In this document: positions 59,211-64,000 of the stretch, one piece after another
Layout of the letters: each line of letters starts with the position of its first letter
How positions within the stretch are numbered: position 1 is the first letter of the stretch
Notes under the pieces: model-generated
Seen by the model: only the letters and a program-made list of their open reading frames with translations
Databases searched by the model: none
What the model was told of the DNA's origin: nothing
Origin: Litomosoides sigmodontis
Taxonomy: Eukaryota; Nematoda; Chromadorea; Rhabditida; Onchocercidae
Direction of reading: 5' to 3'
Length of the DNA stretch: 64,000 nt
Assembly: GCA_963070105.1 (NCBI GenBank)
Contig: OY718807.1
Span: forward strand, 9,672,483 to 9,736,482
Program-made: the position numbers and the translations under genes

Positions 59211-59760
59211 TAAGGATTTTTTTTTTTGTTGTTATTTGACTTTGCAATAGTAAATTGTTATTATTGGTTTAAAGATTTTATGCGAATCGTTTAATTCAGA
59301 CGTAATATGGATAAATCGGTCTTCTCAGGGGAACTGTAAAGGTCTGAAAAATAAGTAACTTGGGGTACAGATATGGAGTTTATGACAGTGAAACTGTTAT
59401 TTTACAGGAAAATAAGAGTGTGGTTTTTATGGACTGGTGAGGCCTTTATTTGAATAATTGTTTCTAGGAATGTTGTAACGCGGTTGTAGATTGCTTTCGT
59501 GTCGCTTTATTTCCACAGCACTGCAAGCAGTGAATTAAATTTGATGTGATGCTTGTAATCTGCAGAAGGGTTTAAAATCAATTTCCGCAAACTTTTTTTA
59601 ACGTTGACAGAATGCAGATCCAGTTCCTTATTATTGCTATAATGAAACTTCCGGATAAAATGGTAACTTCTGCATTTTGGTTCAAATTTATCTTTGAAAA
59701 AAATTAATGGGATTATACCGTTTGGAAAAACGGTGGTCACATGAAATTGGTGAGACAAGC

Positions 59761-59762
<2 letters not shown>

Positions 59763-59835
<73 letters not shown>
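59763..59835. repeat. (TA)n microsatellite
   Basis: An unbroken AT dinucleotide run of about 73 bases. It is open in several frames, giving meaningless Tyr-Ile repeats on both strands. Confidence 0.97.
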
Positions 59836-59837
<2 letters not shown>

Positions 59838-62800
59838 GTTTGGATTGTGTTGCTGTTACTGGCATCGTTGCCGTCATTTGTCGACACTTCATCAATTATC
59901 ATTTTTGTAATGCAGTTCTCTCTTGACAAAGCACCCCTGAGAACATATGTGATGAATTCTCAGTAGTCGTAACAGTTTCGACATTTTTTTCCCCAATTGT
60001 TTAGTCTAACAAGATGCAGTTCATTCGACGAATTTAACGCTGAACGTCGTTATTCGGGACTATCCATATTTTCTGTAATCCGCATTAAACAATACAGTTT
60101 AATATATTCCTGACAAAAAGATAACCTGACACAATACTTTTTCTTCCAGTAAAAGATTACGACGGTTGAACCGTACTGCTTTTGCACGATACCAGTTTAT
60201 TTGACTCAGTAGTTAAATTCTAGCTACTTCCCTTTTATATACGAGGGAAAATTGAGAAATCACTAATCTCTTCTTGAAATCACTGATCTTTTAGCCAGAT
60301 TTTTGGGATTGACAACACTATTTGGTGAGAGTGATAGGAGAAGGGAGAAAACAAGAAATTGACAATGGTTGTAATTTTTATTATGATAGGACGTGTTTTT
60401 TCTTTTTCTATTTGAACTAAATAATAATATGGAAAAGTCCCACTCACATACTGCAGTGAATACGACCATATTACATCGGCAATAAAATGGAATAAAATTT
60501 TACTGCGAGGAAGGTAGTTAAATTGAGTGATGATATCATATTCGTACTATCTTCGCAGATACTGCTTAATTTTAGATGTCTCTGAGCTACTGAAGTATAT
60601 TATGGTATTATTGATATGAAATTGTTGTCACATACCGGAACACTTTCAACTGACAGTAGAGTGGAAGAATGGGAGTTACACTGATTTCTATTTGTATAAT
60701 ACCTAGTGAATTAGTAACACCTACAGTTTTTCTACAAGTAATTGTATAAAAACTTCGATAAATCACGGTTTTGATGCTCAGAATTGGAATCTATCATTCC
60801 TTTGTTTTCATTCTTACAATTATTTATGGAAACTAAAATCTACTGAAACGCTTCAAAGTTAAATTTTCTTAACGCTGTCAAAAATATCGAAGTATCAAGC
60901 AATTTTAACAAATGTAAATCTGACCTTCATTTGACAGTATAGAGAGGTGAAATATAATAGACGGAACTGTTTTTCAAAAAATTTTTCGAAAAATTTGCCT
61001 TTTATTCTTCACTTTTTCTAAAACTGCTCCTCATGGAACACATTCTGCTTGACTTGAACTATGGAAATTATTTATTTCTCCTGGAATTTTGCAAATTTGC
61101 AATTTTCTACTCCTACTACTTACTAGAGTAAATAGGAAGCGATTTCAAGTGTAGGCTTTCTAAGTATTTTCTTGAAATTGTTGAAAATTTTCTTGTTAGC
61201 TGAAAGAATTTCAAATCCCACACTCTTTCTTTTCCATTTTTTCGGCGTTTATCGTATCCCACACAGGCTTGATTGGAATCTCACTCAGTCCACATTATTT
61301 GCAAATGTCTCCTTACGGTTACAACTTCTTTTCTAAATCACCGAGCAGAATTAAATTCCCATTATGAGTTTTTAAGGTGAAACATCTTCCGAAGTGGTCA
61401 TTTCAAATTTATAAATCATTAAAAGTTACATTTTGTAATGCATTAAACGCAAAGATTTAGAATTTTTGATAATCGCAAAGCATTTTTCTGCCGTCTGTGT
61501 TTTGGAGAAGCTAGATCAAAGAGCGGATTAAAAAATGCTAAAGCGCTGGCATTGTAAGTGACTGCCGAGAATGCAGAGATATAGTAGAGACTGAAAGCTA
61601 ACTTGAACTAAGCCTGTAACAGATTAGAGGTCAGTTAATATTAAAGAAAACGTTATCAGTGTAAATGAGGCAGAAGGGAAATTAACATACATGCCATGTA
61701 TGCCATATTTTGAATGAGAGAGAGAGGGAAGGAACTCAATCTTGATAGCGCTGCTTGGTTAGTCTATTGAGTCTAAGAGATCCTGATGCTTTGTCTTTAC
61801 CAAATACTTCATCTAAATCCACTTTTGTTTTCTTGATATATTCACCTAACCTTATCACATGTTATCACTTATGTTACCAGTAAAAGACTTTATGACGTTT
61901 TTTTTTTGATTTTATTGCTTCAGTGGGAAGCCTTATAGGATAACTATCTGAAATTACTAAAATTACCATTAGTAATAAAATGGAATTGGTCACTTAGCGG
62001 TTTGTAGGAACTGATGAATACTGTCAACTGAATGATGCTCTTCCACTCGGACGAATACACTTGGCAGATATTTGTTGTTTTGAACATATCAACTGAACGT
62101 AGCAAAAGTGGAAGAGTGTTATTTATACTCACTTAGACATCAAAGACAAAGTTAAACAATTTGATAAAAATTCAGAATTCGTTGCAAACGAAAAGTTATT
62201 TGATATACCAGCTATTTCAAAATTTCAAGTTACATTAAATGAGAAAAGCAATAATTAATCATTATTCATAAATTCCTACAACACACTTTCGTGTTTTACG
62301 AATTTTTATAAAATAATATTATTTCGCCTTTCGAAATTCAAGGTGAAATGGATGAAAGGAAGAAAAAATTATGTCGTACATCCGAATCTCTCTTTTCTAC
62401 CACATTCCACTGTTTTGCACCCGATTTTTGAATAAATTATTCATTACATTCGAGAAAAAAAAACCTTTTAGCAAACTAAAGAGTAGACCGACCTTTCGAT
62501 TCTCACTGGAGCGTTCGCTATTCACTGCAGGGGTTCCACTTAACGAACGATTTGAAATGGTTAGTGAATTACAATTGATTCGCCACACACCACCGAATCA
62601 TCGGCCATACGCCCTTTACTTTTCTAAAAAAAATTGTTAGTGCGTGTAATTCTCATCTCAACCATCTAAAGAGATATCTCGAGATGACCACTTCGTGAAG
62701 TCACTGCAGTGTGCGAGAAGATGAAATACCACCACACCAATTGCAGTCTTATCGAGAAGTCGAAATAAACGTGGACATGTAGTGATGTGGTCACATGAGA

Positions 62801-63000
62801 AAGTAGTGTTATAATGAAGAGAGTTAACAGAGAGAGTCAGGAGAAGTGAAATATTGTTGAAATTCGAGGAGACTTTCGAAAGGTATGATCGTGCATTGCA
62901 ATTAAGACAGTACAGAGAACTGAAATGCTGTTAGAGAGTGGGAGAGGGCAGATTTGCAATAGATTGATGGAAAGAGAAATTGAACGAAAAATTATGGCGA

Positions 63001-63209
63001 TTCATTGTTTACTTTTAGTTACAGCGGTTGGGACTGTTACGGATGGTGCGGAAAAGCGGAATGGATGGTCCGTACGAGCGACCCCTTCCTTCATGACAGA
63101 TCATAAAGTACAACTTGGAAAGGTTTGAGGAAGAAGAAACTGATGTGTAGCCTTTCATTGTCTACTTTTAGTTGCAGGGGTCGGGACTTTTATGTGCCGA
63201 AAAGGGAAT
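63001..63209. repeat. Diverged direct repeat upstream of RalGEF
   Basis: Copies at 63001-63062 and 63154-63209 share ttcattgt-tacttttagtt-cag-gg-t-gggac and end gaaaag-ggaat. The copies are about 80 per cent alike by eye, with a few gaps. Confidence 0.6.
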
Positions 63210-63453
63210 AGTGTGAATGCGGTTGCATGCCGAAGTTGTTTTTCTGGTCGAATTTTAGTATTAGTTTTGGTGTAACTGATCGTTGCACGAGTTGATTGTA
63301 TGCAAAAACGTTGACTAACAAAGGAGTAGTTCGAAATTCAGCTCTCTTTTCTCGTACGTTTCTTGAAGATATATTATTAGCTGTTGACGTGTAACTTAAA
63401 GTTCTTCCAATGCATTATTGACTTTGATAGGTGTGTAGGTGTGAACGGATGAA

Positions 63454-64000
63454 ATGACAGCTGCGAAATATTTCGGAGAGGAGAAATTGGAGGATGCAAT
63501 TTATGAGATATACCTGCGTAAAGTACGCTACGTGTCACCGATAAACGTCGAATCCTCGGTATTTCTTATTTTTTCAACGGAGAGTTTTAAGTAATCGAAA
63601 CATATCTTTAAAAAAAAGAACATTTCTTACTTTAAGTGTTGCAAATAGGTACTTTCAGGATGATCGTGCGACGGATATAAAGAGATATGGCTGCTCTGTG
63701 GATAACACATCTGATCACTTACATTGGGAAACCATTCGAGAACGAATCATTCGTGCTGGAACATTAGAAAAATTAGTGGTAAGTTTTTATCCTGTTATTA
63801 CGCTGCAATAAAGGGGGTAATTTTTGAAGATAAATGTCGTTCAATCGTCACTGTCTTTGTAGTCATATTTGAGTTATTCAATAGCTCGTTGGTCTCTTGA
63901 TTTTGGTTGATGTAGAATTTTTCCTGATTTATGGAGACGAAGTTGGAAAAAATCTCATTGGTAATAGTTTAAGGGTTTAAAGGTGAAAACAGCATATTAA
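63454..64000 (+). CDS. Ral guanine-nucleotide exchange factor, N-terminal exons
   Basis: Two in-phase exons, 63454-63558 and 63659-63778, after which the gene runs out of the window. Residues start MTAAKYFGEEKLEDAIYEIYLRKVRYV (compare VYHVTLKRV of RalGDS), then ETIRERIIRAGTLEKLV, which matches the beginning of the RasGEF N-terminal (REM) module of RalGDS/RGL proteins (KAGTLEKLVEHL). These proteins join a REM domain, a CDC25 catalytic domain and a Ras-association domain and activate Ral downstream of Ras; C. elegans has one, rgl-1. Only the first 75 residues are visible here, so the catalytic part cannot be checked. The ATG at 63454 is the first in frame; an upstream exon is possible. Confidence 0.72.

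Larger units (their letters stand above)
59211..63453. other. 4.2-kb region without a supported gene
   Basis: AT-rich DNA holding the TA microsatellite and a diverged direct repeat (63001-63209). The open frames at 62371-62640 and 62925-63128 have no homology. The less AT-rich 62690-63450 part is probably promoter or 5' UTR of the RalGEF gene. Confidence 0.4.

Noticed and set aside
59507..59929. Tyr-Ile repeat frames on both strands
   Set aside because: Products of the TA microsatellite.
62371..62640. 89-codon plus-strand frame upstream of the RalGEF gene
   Set aside because: No recognisable family and no clear splice context; could be chance.

Overview
This window is nuclear DNA of a nematode, most likely a spirurid/filarial-type (clade III) worm. 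It is AT-rich. Almost every recognisable gene is split into small exons (25 to about 300 bases) joined by short introns with nematode-style acceptors (TTTTCAG or TTTTAG). The proteins are ordinary metazoan housekeeping and neuronal proteins with worm-like residues, for example NCS-1. The species cannot be named from the sequence alone. Exons below were joined by hand from splice sites, reading phase and remembered family sequences; no search was run.

Left part (1-16 kb). A terminal exon of an unrecognised membrane protein (25-612, +) is followed by about 2.9 kb of non-coding DNA. Next comes a nine-exon STAM gene (+, 3470-7196: VHS, UIM, SH3, coiled-coil core of ESCRT-0). Convergent to it lies a CutA gene with an N-terminal signal peptide (-, 8930-7785). 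After a poorly coding gap comes the ER-Golgi cargo receptor ERGIC3/Erv46 (-, 15158-12304).

Middle part (16-39 kb). An orphan type I membrane protein (+, 16371-19299) is followed by an orphan Arg/Ser-rich protein (-, 22308-20128) and neuronal calcium sensor NCS-1 (-, 26191-23864, with a 25-base exon). A 7.4-kb stretch with one isolated terminal exon (28438-28300, -) then leads to a small D-box protein resembling securin (-, 35099-33610). It lies 0.8 kb downstream of SEC12/PREB, the Sar1 exchange factor (-, 38941-35905).

Right part (39-64 kb). A decayed medium-chain acyl-CoA dehydrogenase copy (39992-42024, +) lies directly upstream of an intact ACADM-type gene (42693-45136, +). Two small orphan genes follow (46855-47361 and 48897-50626, +). 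NOP16 (-, 52708-51213) is divergent from RPAP2 (+, 53095-56243). RPAP2 is followed at nematode-operon-like spacing by DPM2 (+, 56647-57279) and then ribosomal protein S11 (+, 58127-59210). The window ends in the first recognised exons of a Ral guanine-nucleotide exchange factor (+, from 63454).

There is no single pathway, but vesicle traffic recurs: STAM, ERGIC3, SEC12 and the RalGEF. No CRISPR array, phage or intact transposon was seen. The most interesting points are the tandem ACADM pseudogene, the securin-like protein paired with SEC12, the two orphan proteins of the middle region, the odd splice donors in RPAP2 and NOP16, and the possible RPAP2-DPM2-RPS11 operon.
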